This document shows, in pieces, positions 1-7,105 of a stretch of 57,353 nt of DNA; the stretch's first letter is position 1; each line of letters opens with the position of its first letter. The DNA is taken from the NCBI GenBank assembly GCA_900769975.1, contig CAAGIR010000286.1, forward strand, positions 1 through 57,353, in the 5' to 3' direction. Position numbers and translations under genes: made by a program. Below the pieces are notes generated by a model. The model saw nothing but the letters and a program-made list of their open reading frames with translations. It was not told where the DNA came from and did no database searches. The DNA is from Spirochaetia bacterium (GTDB taxonomy: Bacteria > Spirochaetota > Spirochaetia > Treponematales > Treponemataceae).

Positions 1-148
1 GCGGTGAACTGGATGGTGGGCTTTGTGTTTTGGTTTGACGGGTGATGTCTGATTCTGCGGTTTTCCCAGAGTAGGTGTTTGATTGTAAGGGGTTTCGCCG
101 GGTGGGTGAATAGTTGTGCGGGGTTTGTGCGATGCGGCGTGCCGAGGC
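1..148. other. GC-rich, G/T-skewed non-coding DNA
   Basis: The plus strand here is rich in G and T and much higher in G+C than the genes around it. All plus frames hit stops quickly. One minus frame stays open from about 243 to the window edge, but it has no ATG, GTG or TTG start. It stays open because the strand is C-rich and stop codons are AT-rich. I see no recognisable gene. It leads directly into the hairpin element at 149-240. Confidence 0.5.
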
Positions 149-240
149 TTGAACAGGCAGTCGGAACGACTGAGTCCGAAGGACCGAGCCGATCAGGCGA
201 GCTGTGAAAGGCGACTAGTTGCGCGGTGGCTCGCTGAAAT
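149..240 (+). repeat. Hairpin-bearing interspersed element, copy A
   Basis: The element opens with TTGAACAGG. Hairpin 1 is CAGTCG-GAA-CGACTG (158-172) and hairpin 2 is GTCC-GAA-GGAC (174-184). Then come CGAGC and the block GAGCTGTGAAAGGCG (199-213), and it ends in a short GC-rich tail. The same order of parts is found at 45202-45290 with different stem sequences that still pair. This looks like a structured intergenic repeat that lies upstream of the DJ-1-like gene. Confidence 0.65.
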
Positions 241-320
241 TAATTGAATATTTATTGATGATGATGGTATCGATTTTTTTTGTAATTTTGGGTTATAATG
301 TTGTTTATTAAGGGGTTTTT

Positions 321-920
321 ATGAATTGTGCTGTTTTTTTTGCTGATGGTTTTGAAGAAATTGAGGCTCTTTCGCCTGTTGATTATCTGCGCAGAGCTGG
401 GGTGAATGTGTTAACTGTTGGGGTAAAAGGTAAAATGGAAGGAAACTCTTTTATTGTAACTAGTTCTCACAAGGTTCCTGTTGTTATGGATATGGATTTG
501 GAAAAATATCTGTCTGAATTTGGCGATTCTGTGGATTGTGTTGTTTGCCCTGGTGGTTCTGTGGGTGCTGATAATCTTGCTGGTTGTGCTTCTTTAATAG
601 AACACATTTGTAAGATTTGGAAGGATGGAAAGGTTGTTGCTGCCATTTGTGCGAGTCCTGCTGTTGTTCTTGGAAAAACTGATATTCTACATGGTAAAAA
701 ATGGACTTGTTATCCTGGCATGCAAGATAATGCACAAGGTGACATTTGCGGGTATGTAGATAAAACTTTTGTTGTTGACGGAAATTTGATTACTGGAAGA
801 GGGCCTGGTGCCAGCGAAGAATTTGCTATGGAAATCGTAAAAAAATTATGCGGTAGTGATATTTTCAATAAAATAAAAATCGGTACACAGCAAACTGCAC
901 ATTCGGACTTTGTCTGCTGA
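321..920 (+). CDS. DJ-1/PfpI superfamily protein (YajL/ThiJ type)
   Basis: This 199-residue protein belongs to the DJ-1/YajL branch, whose members are linked to oxidative or carbonyl stress protection; the exact activity is debated. The signatures are GFEEIEA near the N-terminus (E15 aligns with the conserved Glu beside the nucleophile), a PGG turn near residue 78, the nucleophile elbow AICASPA with Cys110, the CYPG segment, and GPGASEEFA near the C-terminus. Its length matches YajL (about 196 residues). The ATG at 321 follows an AAGGGG ribosome site at 311-316. A TATAAT at 294-299 could be a -10 box, but no convincing -35 is visible. The gene is convergent with folP, with 15 bp between the stops. 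It could equally be called a glyoxalase III-like or deglycase-like protein; the family call is firm, the reaction is not. Confidence 0.93.
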   Translation: MNCAVFFADGFEEIEALSPVDYLRRAGVNVLTVGVKGKMEGNSFIVTSSHKVPVVMDMDLEKYLSEFGDSVDCVVCPGGSVGADNLAGCASLIEHICKIWKDGKVVAAICASPAVVLGKTDILHGKKWTCYPGMQDNAQGDICGYVDKTFVVDGNLITGRGPGASEEFAMEIVKKLCGSDIFNKIKIGTQQTAHSDFVC

Positions 921-935
921 TTTTTTAAATACCTG

Positions 936-1718
936 CTATATTGACAAGAACGACAGGACGTTCAGCATATCTACTGTTTCTGCAACATCGTGAACACGAA
1001 TCATTTTTGCTCCACGTTGTACTGATACTAAATTTGCAGCAAGTGTTCCTGGCAGCCTTTGTTCTGTTGTCCTTCCTGTCATTTCACCGATACATCTTTT
1101 TCTTGAAAGTGCCATCAGTACTGGGTATTCAAGGCTGCATATTTTCTGTGTATTTTTTATAATATTGATTGACTGTTCATTTGTTTTTCCAAAGCCTATT
1201 CCAGGATCTACAATTATTTTTTCTTTTTGAATTCCGTTTTCCATGCTGAACTTAATTATTTGTGTCAGTTCTTCGTTTACTTTGTCTATATCACCTTCTC
1301 CGTTATGCATTAATATGATACTGATTTCATTCTGGGAAACAAAGCGGGCATTTTCTGCGGAATACGAGAGTGCTTTTACATCATTCCAAATCTGTACATT
1401 ATATTCCATGGCTGCTTTTATTACTTCTAATTTTGTTGTGTCTATGGATATGGGAATGTCGGAATGTTTTCTTATCTGTTTTATTAACGGCACTACCCTG
1501 TTTATTTCTTCTTCTATAGAAACAGGTGTATAACCAGGGCGTGTTGATTCTCCGCCTATATCCAGAATATCTGCTCCTTCTTCTATTAATTTTAATGCAC
1601 GTTCTATGCCTCCACGACTATTTTCGAAAAAAGAATCTGGTGTTGCATTTACAATTCCCATGACAAAAGCTTGTTTTTTGGTTGAAATACTTTTATTTCC
1701 TATTTTCATCTGCTGCAT
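936..1718 (-). CDS. folP: Dihydropteroate synthase
   Basis: FolP condenses 6-hydroxymethyl-dihydropterin pyrophosphate with p-aminobenzoate to form dihydropteroate, the step blocked by sulfonamides. The 260-residue protein has the family motifs in order: MGIVNATPDSF near residue 20, DIGGESTRPG near 53, IDTTK near 92, WNDV near 111, VDPGIGFGKT near 170, the substrate-binding ALSRKR near 203, and RVHDV near the end. The length is normal. Its start overlaps the end of dxs by 13 nt, so it is almost certainly translated from the same mRNA as dxs. No other folate gene lies in the window, so the pairing with dxs is probably historical rather than functional. Confidence 0.96.
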   Translation of the reverse strand: MQQMKIGNKSISTKKQAFVMGIVNATPDSFFENSRGGIERALKLIEEGADILDIGGESTRPGYTPVSIEEEINRVVPLIKQIRKHSDIPISIDTTKLEVIKAAMEYNVQIWNDVKALSYSAENARFVSQNEISIILMHNGEGDIDKVNEELTQIIKFSMENGIQKEKIIVDPGIGFGKTNEQSINIIKNTQKICSLEYPVLMALSRKRCIGEMTGRTTEQRLPGTLAANLVSVQRGAKMIRVHDVAETVDMLNVLSFLSI

Positions 1719-3607
1719 TTTTTTATTGCCTTTTTTATGTGATTTACTGATAATCCTGTCATTTCAAGAATTTCATCGCGAGTTCCATGATTTAAGAATT
1801 TATCTTCAAATCCTAAAAGAACTGTATTTGTAATATTGTTTTCCATAAGGAGTTTTTGAAGATATTCACAAATTCCACCAATCTTTACGCCATCTTCCAC
1901 AAAAACTACCCCATAATATTTTTTTGCAATATTAAGAAAATACTTTTCATCAATCGGTTTGATAAATCGAAGAATATATAAATCTGCATATCCATTTTCT
2001 AATAATATGGACCGAACTGCTTTTTGTACTTCCGGGTAAATCCCGCCTGTTAATACGACAAGTATTTTTTTATCATGATTTTCCAGCTGTTCTTCTGAAA
2101 TATCTTCTATAATAAATTCACTGCATGGTACTAAAATTCCCCTTCCAAGTTCTATTGGTTCTGAGAATTGCGGTATTTCTGTTGGACAAGATAATTTTGG
2201 ATATCTGATAATTACTGATGTTCCTTTGTAAACAGCCCATTCAAAACAAAGGCGTAAATCTTGTTCGCTTACTGGACTTAATATTTCCAGATCGGGAATT
2301 GACTTAAACAATGCGATGTCAAAAATTCCTTGATGTGTAACTCCGTCAGCAGGAACGGCCCCTGCCCTATCAACCATGAAAACTGCATGTGCTTTTTGTA
2401 ATGCTATATCATGAATCATCTGGTCAACTGAACGTTGAATAAATGTTGAATAAATACATGTTACGGGAATTTTTCCGCCTTTTGCCAATCCACCTGCAAA
2501 AGTTACTGCATGTTCTTCGGCAATTCCTACATCAAAAAATCTTTCAGGATATTTACATGAAAAAGATGTAAGTCCTGTTCCTTTTGCCATAGCAGCTGTA
2601 ATTGCAACTATATCTTTATTTTTTTCTGCTGTTTCACAAATAATTTTACTGAATGCTTCTGTAAAACTTGTCGTATCAAAAGTTTCTACTGTTCCATCAC
2701 TTATTTGAAATGGTCCGATTCCATGAAAAAGTTCTGGATTGTTTTCTGCAGGGCTGTAACCTTTTCCTTTTTTTGTGACTACGTGAACTACAACTGGTCT
2801 GTGAAGTTTCTGTACTTTTTTAAGTACTTTTTCCAAAATTTCTTCATTATGACCGTCCAATGGTCCGACATATTCAAAGCCCAAATCTACAAATAAATTA
2901 TTTGTTAAAAATAGTCCTTTTAATGCACGTTTTAATCTGAATATCAGTTTTTCAAAAGGCCTTGCTATATATGGAATTTTATCTATTATCTTATCTACTT
3001 TATATCTAAATGATTGATACCCGCCTGTCATTGTTAATCGGCTCAAATATCTGGAAACAGATCCTGTATTATGATCGATTGACATTTGATTATCATTTAA
3101 AATTACGATTAGATTTTTGCAAAGTTGTCCCGCATGAGATAACGCTTCATAAGCCATTCCTCCAGTAAGGGCTCCGTCACCAATTACTGCAATGACTTTT
3201 CCTTCCTGATTGTTTAATTCTCTAGCAGTCAAAAGCCCCAATGCTGAAGATATGGATGTAGAAGAATGTCCGTTTATAAAATAATCATGCACACTTTCTG
3301 TTGTATTTGTAAATCCAGAAATTCCATTTTTTTTTCGCAGTGATGAAAAGTCTTTATACCTGTCTGTCAGAAGTTTATGGGTATAACACTGATGGCTTAC
3401 ATCCCAGATTATTGCATCTTTTGGACTTTCAAATACTCTATGAAGGGCAATAGTTAATTCTACAACTCCAAGATTACTTGCAAGGTGTCCGCCGTTTTTT
3501 CCTACAACTTCTATAATTTCTTTTCTGATTTCTTTTGCAAGCTGAGTTAATTCACTTTGAGAAAGTTTCTGCAAATTCTGTGGAGAATGTATTTTTGAAA
3601 GTAGAAT
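1706..3607 (-). CDS. dxs: 1-deoxy-D-xylulose-5-phosphate synthase, probable ATT start
   Basis: Dxs uses thiamine diphosphate to join pyruvate and glyceraldehyde-3-phosphate, the first step of the MEP isoprenoid route. Motifs visible include VSHQCYTHK, the ThDP motif GDGALTGG...LND, the catalytic-Glu segment GIAEEHAVTFAGG and DRAGAVPADGVTHQG. The frame can be extended to an ATG at 3715. That ATG lies upstream of an intrinsic terminator (3669-3710), and the extension would translate the terminator stem. Homologues begin like M-L-L-x-x-I-x-S-P; here the frame reads I-L-L-S-K-I-H-S-P, and this Ile is an ATT at 3605-3607. It has a strong GGGAGG ribosome site 8 nt upstream, and no ATG, GTG or TTG fits. 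That start gives 633 residues, the normal family size. The enzyme call is secure; the ATT start is inference. Next gene: folP, overlapping. Confidence 0.94.
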   Translation of the reverse strand: MLLSKIHSPQNLQKLSQSELTQLAKEIRKEIIEVVGKNGGHLASNLGVVELTIALHRVFESPKDAIIWDVSHQCYTHKLLTDRYKDFSSLRKKNGISGFTNTTESVHDYFINGHSSTSISSALGLLTARELNNQEGKVIAVIGDGALTGGMAYEALSHAGQLCKNLIVILNDNQMSIDHNTGSVSRYLSRLTMTGGYQSFRYKVDKIIDKIPYIARPFEKLIFRLKRALKGLFLTNNLFVDLGFEYVGPLDGHNEEILEKVLKKVQKLHRPVVVHVVTKKGKGYSPAENNPELFHGIGPFQISDGTVETFDTTSFTEAFSKIICETAEKNKDIVAITAAMAKGTGLTSFSCKYPERFFDVGIAEEHAVTFAGGLAKGGKIPVTCIYSTFIQRSVDQMIHDIALQKAHAVFMVDRAGAVPADGVTHQGIFDIALFKSIPDLEILSPVSEQDLRLCFEWAVYKGTSVIIRYPKLSCPTEIPQFSEPIELGRGILVPCSEFIIEDISEEQLENHDKKILVVLTGGIYPEVQKAVRSILLENGYADLYILRFIKPIDEKYFLNIAKKYYGVVFVEDGVKIGGICEYLQKLLMENNITNTVLLGFEDKFLNHGTRDEILEMTGLSVNHIKKAIKKCSR

Positions 3608-3615
3608 TTTAGATT

Positions 3616-3621
3616 CCTCCC
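3616..3621 (-). promoter_or_regulatory. Ribosome binding site that fixes the dxs start
   Basis: GGGAGG on the minus strand lies 8 nt before an ATT codon at 3605-3607. It is the only strong Shine-Dalgarno site near the conserved N-terminus of Dxs, and it supports initiation at ATT rather than at the distant ATG at 3715. Confidence 0.7.
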
Positions 3622-3668
3622 AAGATAAAAAACTTTCGTTATTGACTGTACATTTAAAAATCACGAGT

Positions 3669-3710
3669 AAAAAAAAGACCGCGTTAAACTTTCGTCTGTA
3701 ACGCGGTCTT
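3669..3710 (-). terminator. Intrinsic terminator between the small ribosomal protein gene and dxs
   Basis: A 12-bp stem, AAGACCGCGTTA paired with TAACGCGGTCTT, encloses a 12-nt loop. On the minus strand it is followed by eight T residues. It lies 21 nt after the stop of the 29-codon gene and about 60 nt before the dxs start. I see no good promoter between terminator and dxs, so dxs may depend on readthrough. Confidence 0.88.
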
Positions 3711-3731
3711 GACACAAGTTTCGACTAAAAA

Positions 3732-3821
3732 CTACTTGCTCTTATGTCGATTTCGTCTAAGCATCTTCTTTCGCTTATGTGTCGCCATCTTCTGGCGTTT
3801 TCTTTTCTTTCCACAAGGCAC
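3732..3821 (-). CDS. AURKAIP1/COX24-domain small ribosomal protein (bS22/mS38-like), 29 aa
   Basis: A 29-codon gene that length cut-offs would miss. It starts at GTG (3819-3821), and AGGAG lies 7 nt upstream. The product begins MPCGKKRKRQKMATHKRKK and ends LRRNRHKSK. About half its residues are Lys or Arg, and it has the KMxTHKRKKxLRxNRHK pattern of the AURKAIP1/COX24 domain family. In mitochondria this domain is ribosomal protein mS38, and in mycobacteria the related bS22 sits in the small subunit. It most likely binds 16S rRNA near the decoding region. A TTGACT-16-TAATAA promoter lies just upstream, and a strong terminator follows the stop. The family call rests on recalled family sequences; the reading frame, ribosome site, promoter and terminator are all seen directly. 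Confidence 0.85.
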   Translation of the reverse strand: MPCGKKRKRQKMATHKRKKMLRRNRHKSK

Positions 3822-3852
3822 GATGGCACTCCTACTTTATAAAGTGTTATTA

Positions 3853-3880
3853 TTATTAACAAAAAATCAAAAAAAGTCAA
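3853..3880 (-). promoter_or_regulatory. Sigma70-type promoter for the 29-aa ribosomal protein gene
   Basis: On the minus strand TTGACT (3880-3875) is separated by 16 nt from TAATAA (3858-3853). The predicted transcript start lies about 25 nt before the GTG start at 3821. The tract in between is AT-rich. Confidence 0.6.
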
Positions 3881-3970
3881 TACTTTTATTAAATCTTTTC
3901 AAAATCTTTTGTATGAAATTTGTCTGCATGTTTGTTTTCATCGAAAAAATTTTCTGCATAAAAGAAAAAT

Positions 3971-4954
3971 TTACTTTATTGTTTTAAGAAAATTCTGGAT
4001 AATTAATTTTATTTCTTCGTAATTTTGATTTGTACCGCTATATTTTATGATTTTACTGCCTTTTATATCACGAATATACGTATATTGTTTTTTTGCATAT
4101 TTACAACTATGGTGAATAACGGCATCTTTTATAATCTGCATATTTTCTGGAGTAAACGGATTTTCAAAATCCAGCCATTCACTGTAGCCGATTGCCTTTA
4201 AACCTGGTGTATCTTTTGTATATCCTTTTTCTAAAAGAAATTTGACTTCTGCATCAAGTCCCTGCTCGAACATTTCTTCCACTCTCTGGGCAATACGTTC
4301 ATATAATACTTTCCGTTCAGGTTCCAGTACAATAAACAAAAAATCATATTTATCACGAAATTTCTGTTCTATCTGATAACTTGTTCTTGTTTTTCCAGAA
4401 AGATAATAAACTTCCAAAGCCCTGCATATTCTATAAGCATCATTTACATGAATTTTTGCAGCACTTTCTTTATCAATCTGTTTTAATTCTTCATATAACT
4501 TTAGATTTCCTTCTTTTAGAATCCTCTCTTTTAATTCATTTCTGAGCTTTTCATCTGACACTGGGGTTGACGGAATTCCAAATAAAAAACTTCTTATATA
4601 AAAGCCGCTTCCTCCACAAACTACTGGAATTTTACCTTTTTGAAGTATTTTTTTACATTCAATATCTACCAGGTCAACAAAATCTGAAACATTAAACTGT
4701 TCATTTGGGTTCAAAATATCAATTAGATGATGCGGAATTTCCTGACAGAATTCTTTCGTGGGTTTGGCAGTTCCAATATCCATATTTCTATAAACTGCCT
4801 GTGAATCTGCACTTATAATTTCTGCATTTAAAATAAAATGACTGCCCTTTGGAGAAAAAATTTCTTTAGTTAAGGCAGTCTTTCCAGAGGCTGTTGGAGC
4901 AAACAATACTATTACAGGATTTTTCTTTGTATTATTATTGTCGCTTTCAACCAT
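3971..4954 (-). CDS. miaA: tRNA dimethylallyltransferase
   Basis: MiaA transfers a dimethylallyl group to N6 of A37 in tRNAs that read codons starting with U. The 327-residue protein has the P-loop APTASGKT at residues 19-26 (the first residue is usually Gly), the conserved ADSQAVYRNMDIGTAKP block, the HHLID segment, and CGGSGFYIRSFL. The length is typical. The ATG overlaps the rpoZ stop by one base (TAATG), so the two are translationally coupled. The dimethylallyl donor comes from the isoprenoid route that Dxs starts, so miaA and dxs on the same strand make metabolic sense, though they have separate promoters. Confidence 0.95.
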   Translation of the reverse strand: MVESDNNNTKKNPVIVLFAPTASGKTALTKEIFSPKGSHFILNAEIISADSQAVYRNMDIGTAKPTKEFCQEIPHHLIDILNPNEQFNVSDFVDLVDIECKKILQKGKIPVVCGGSGFYIRSFLFGIPSTPVSDEKLRNELKERILKEGNLKLYEELKQIDKESAAKIHVNDAYRICRALEVYYLSGKTRTSYQIEQKFRDKYDFLFIVLEPERKVLYERIAQRVEEMFEQGLDAEVKFLLEKGYTKDTPGLKAIGYSEWLDFENPFTPENMQIIKDAVIHHSCKYAKKQYTYIRDIKGSKIIKYSGTNQNYEEIKLIIQNFLKTIK

Positions 4955-5151
4955 TAATTCTTTTGTTCAATACGATATGTTACTTTTTTTGTAAAAAGCT
5001 GTCTTGCCGCTGCACATACAACTTTATCGTGGTTTGCTTCAATTTCTGGATCCGCAACCTTTGCCATTTGAAAAGCACGAAGACTAGCTGCTACTGTTAT
5101 TTCGTAAATATTACCGTCAAATTCTACTAACTGTTCCAAAGGAAAAACCAT
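4954..5151 (-). CDS. rpoZ: RNA polymerase omega subunit, spirochaete type
   Basis: A 65-residue protein with the core omega pattern: an N-terminal strand, then AASLRAFQMAK, then a region ending in KVVCAAARQLFTKKV. Omega binds the C-terminal part of the beta-prime subunit and helps polymerase assembly. The length is at the short end of the family, as I recall for spirochaetes. The start is ATG with TAGGA upstream (GGGGGTAGGAAAATG). The stop overlaps the start of miaA. The assignment is by pattern and by recalled resemblance to other spirochaete omega proteins, since omega is poorly conserved. Confidence 0.78.
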   Translation of the reverse strand: MVFPLEQLVEFDGNIYEITVAASLRAFQMAKVADPEIEANHDKVVCAAARQLFTKKVTYRIEQKN

Positions 5152-5304
5152 TTTCCTACCCCCACTATTATATAATTACAATTCTTTATCATCTTTATAA
5201 ACTGCATAAAGTCAAAAACAAAAAATCTATCTTTAATTTATATCAAAAAAAATTATTGTATGTCAATAAAATTGGCGTGCATGTTTATAAATTTAATGTT
5301 CTAT

Positions 5305-5586
5305 AAAATTGCACACCGCAGAAAGTTTCAACTTTCGAGGATTGCAATTGCGTTCGCGTTTTCGCGAACAGTCCAATAACAGAGTTTCGCCAGAAACTCT
5401 AAGTTAAATCAAATGGCGCAATTTCAGACATTTGATTTATACATCCTTAAAATTGCACACCGCAGAAAGTTTCAACTTTCGAGGATTGCAATTGCGTTCG
5501 CGCCTTCGCGAACAGTCTAATAACAGAGTTTCGAAAGAAACTCTAAGTTAAATCAAATGACGCCATTTTAGGCATTTGATTTATAC
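5305..5586. repeat. Two tandem 144-bp units of a four-hairpin repeat
   Basis: Units start at 5305 and 5449. Each unit carries four inverted repeats: an outer AATTGCA/TGCAATT pair enclosing GAAAGTT/AACTTTC, then GTTCGCG/CGCGAAC, then AGAGTTTC/GAAACTCT, then AAATCAAATG/CATTTGATTT. The arms are conserved while the loops differ: TTTT versus CCTT in the second hairpin and GCCA versus GAAA in the third. The same element returns at 57135-57353. The array lies between the 5' end of rpoZ and the 3' end of the serine hydrolase gene. The rest of 5152-5683 is AT-rich and I see no gene in it. Confidence 0.93.
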
Positions 5587-5683
5587 GCTCAAAAAAAAAA
5601 TGTTTTTTCATGACCTTTTAAAATATTTTAATTATCCTTTTGTTATCATAGAAGAAAAACTTTAATCGTTTTGAAATTTCCCT

Positions 5684-6883
5684 TTATAAAGAACTGTATA
5701 CTATATTTTTCATTTTTCTTGTTACATCTGTAGTGCCGCTGTCGGTACGCTGCATTGTCATTACAATGGCAAGTTGATTTTTTATATCAACCAGAAGATA
5801 AGGTCCCAGCCAGCCGTCCCAACCAAATTCACCTTTTTCTGCCAGAAATTTACATTTTTCAGGTTCGAAAGCTACTCTCATCAAATTACAATAAGTATAA
5901 CCGCTTAAATGTTCCATTTTCTGATTAAAAAACTGCTGTAAATCGGAACGTAAAACAGCATTCTGCAAGAATTCAACAGTTTTTGTCTGCAATATTCGTT
6001 TTCCGTTTAATTCGCCTTTATTAACAAGCATTTGAGCAAATTTCATATAATCATCAACTGTAGAACAAAGACCTGCTCCTCCACTTTCAAAAGAAGGAAG
6101 ATGATCCATTTTATCCTGAATTCCCAAATTACAGTTTGTAAAAAGTTCAAGTTTTTTTCCATTTTGAGTTTCTATAGATTTATAGACTTTTGCCAGACGT
6201 GCCTGTTTTTTTTGTGGAACAAAAAATCCAGTATCCACCATTTTCAAAGGTTCAAATATTTTTGTTCTATAAAAATCACTTAATCTCATTCCAGAAACTT
6301 TTTCTATTACTGCACCCAGAATATCGGCAGACAATCCATAATTATAATTTGTTCCAGGTTCAAAACTTACAGGAATTTTTGAAAGGCGTTCAGCCACCTG
6401 TTGTGTAGTTATATTATTTTTTCCTATTACATCTTCATTCAACTGCTGTATTAATTCAGATGTCATTTTTTCGCCAAGCGGGGCCTCGTCACTCCAAGCA
6501 CCATATGTATAACCGCTTGTCATATTTAATAAATCCTGTATAAGTATATTACGATAAGATTTACGTACGTTTTCTTTTGACTCACAAACAGTTAAATTCC
6601 AAAAAGAAGGAAGATAAACTCCAAGTTCTTCTGAAATATCAAGTTTCCCTTCTTCCACAAGAATCATAGCGGCAACTGCAGTTACAGGTTTTGTCATGGA
6701 ATACATTCTGCATATTGTATTCCTTTCATATTTTTTATTATTATCCCTGTCTGCATAACCGGATTGAAAATATGCTATTTCTTTTCCATCTTTATAAATA
6801 AGAAGATTTATGCCTGCAAGTTTATTCTGTTCTACAGCATTATCAAAAAGCGGCTGTATATATTGTAAATGGTTCGTATTCAT
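5684..6883 (-). CDS. Serine hydrolase, beta-lactamase class C/EstB fold
   Basis: A 399-residue member of the beta-lactamase-related family, which includes esterases, D-aminopeptidases and penicillin-binding-like hydrolases. The catalytic S-x-x-K is S62-M-T-K65, the segment PGTNYNYGLSADILG carries the likely catalytic Tyr (Tyr182), and the C-terminal FGWDGWLGPYLLVD block replaces the usual HxG/KTG motif. I see no signal peptide, so it is probably cytoplasmic. That argues against a beta-lactamase role and favours esterase or peptidase activity. Its only usable ATG lies 9 nt from a perfect TATAAT box, so the mRNA has almost no leader. It is a single-gene unit that ends beside the repeat array. 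The substrate cannot be told. Confidence 0.88.
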   Translation of the reverse strand: MNTNHLQYIQPLFDNAVEQNKLAGINLLIYKDGKEIAYFQSGYADRDNNKKYERNTICRMYSMTKPVTAVAAMILVEEGKLDISEELGVYLPSFWNLTVCESKENVRKSYRNILIQDLLNMTSGYTYGAWSDEAPLGEKMTSELIQQLNEDVIGKNNITTQQVAERLSKIPVSFEPGTNYNYGLSADILGAVIEKVSGMRLSDFYRTKIFEPLKMVDTGFFVPQKKQARLAKVYKSIETQNGKKLELFTNCNLGIQDKMDHLPSFESGGAGLCSTVDDYMKFAQMLVNKGELNGKRILQTKTVEFLQNAVLRSDLQQFFNQKMEHLSGYTYCNLMRVAFEPEKCKFLAEKGEFGWDGWLGPYLLVDIKNQLAIVMTMQRTDSGTTDVTRKMKNIVYSSL

Positions 6884-6892
6884 ATGTACATT

Positions 6893-6921
6893 ATTATAGT
6901 TATTTTTGTAATATTTGTAAA
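6893..6921 (-). promoter_or_regulatory. Strong promoter giving a near-leaderless mRNA
   Basis: TTTACA (6921-6916), a 17-nt spacer and TATAAT (6898-6893) on the minus strand. Only 9 nt separate the -10 box from the ATG at 6883, so transcription should begin about 2-3 nt before the start codon. No Shine-Dalgarno site is possible. Confidence 0.78.
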
Positions 6922-7033
6922 GTATTATTTTCGATTTTTTTAATATTTTAAAGAGTAATTTTTGCGAAAATCAATCAAAAAATCCAGTTATATAATAATT
7001 TTTGTTTATAATTGAATGTAATAAAGATATTCC

Positions 7034-7062
7034 TTGACAAAATACCGCAAAGTATGCAAAAT
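7034..7062 (+). promoter_or_regulatory. Promoter of the HTH-EIIA gene
   Basis: TTGACA (7034-7039), 17 nt, CAAAAT (7057-7062). The predicted start lies around 7069, giving a leader of about 37 nt before the ATG at 7106. The TTG that opens the longer reading frame at 7034 is part of the -35 box, so it cannot be the start codon. Confidence 0.68.
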
Positions 7063-7105
7063 ATTCATAAATATTCTAATATTTTTATATAAACGAGGAA
7101 TTACA

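Noticed and set aside
1..243. Long open frame on the minus strand reaching the window start
   Set aside because: It contains no usable start codon, and the composition (C-rich on that strand) explains the lack of stops. It also covers the hairpin element.
3608..3715. N-terminal extension of dxs from the ATG at 3715
   Set aside because: It would begin upstream of an intrinsic terminator and translate its stem. The family N-terminus begins at the ATT codon.
5305..5586. CRISPR array
   Set aside because: Only two units of 144 bp, and the parts between palindromes are conserved rather than unique spacers; there are no cas genes.
7034..7105. Start of the HTH-EIIA gene at TTG 7034
   Set aside because: The TTG is part of a -35 box. 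ATG 7106 has a Shine-Dalgarno site and matches the HTH domain start.
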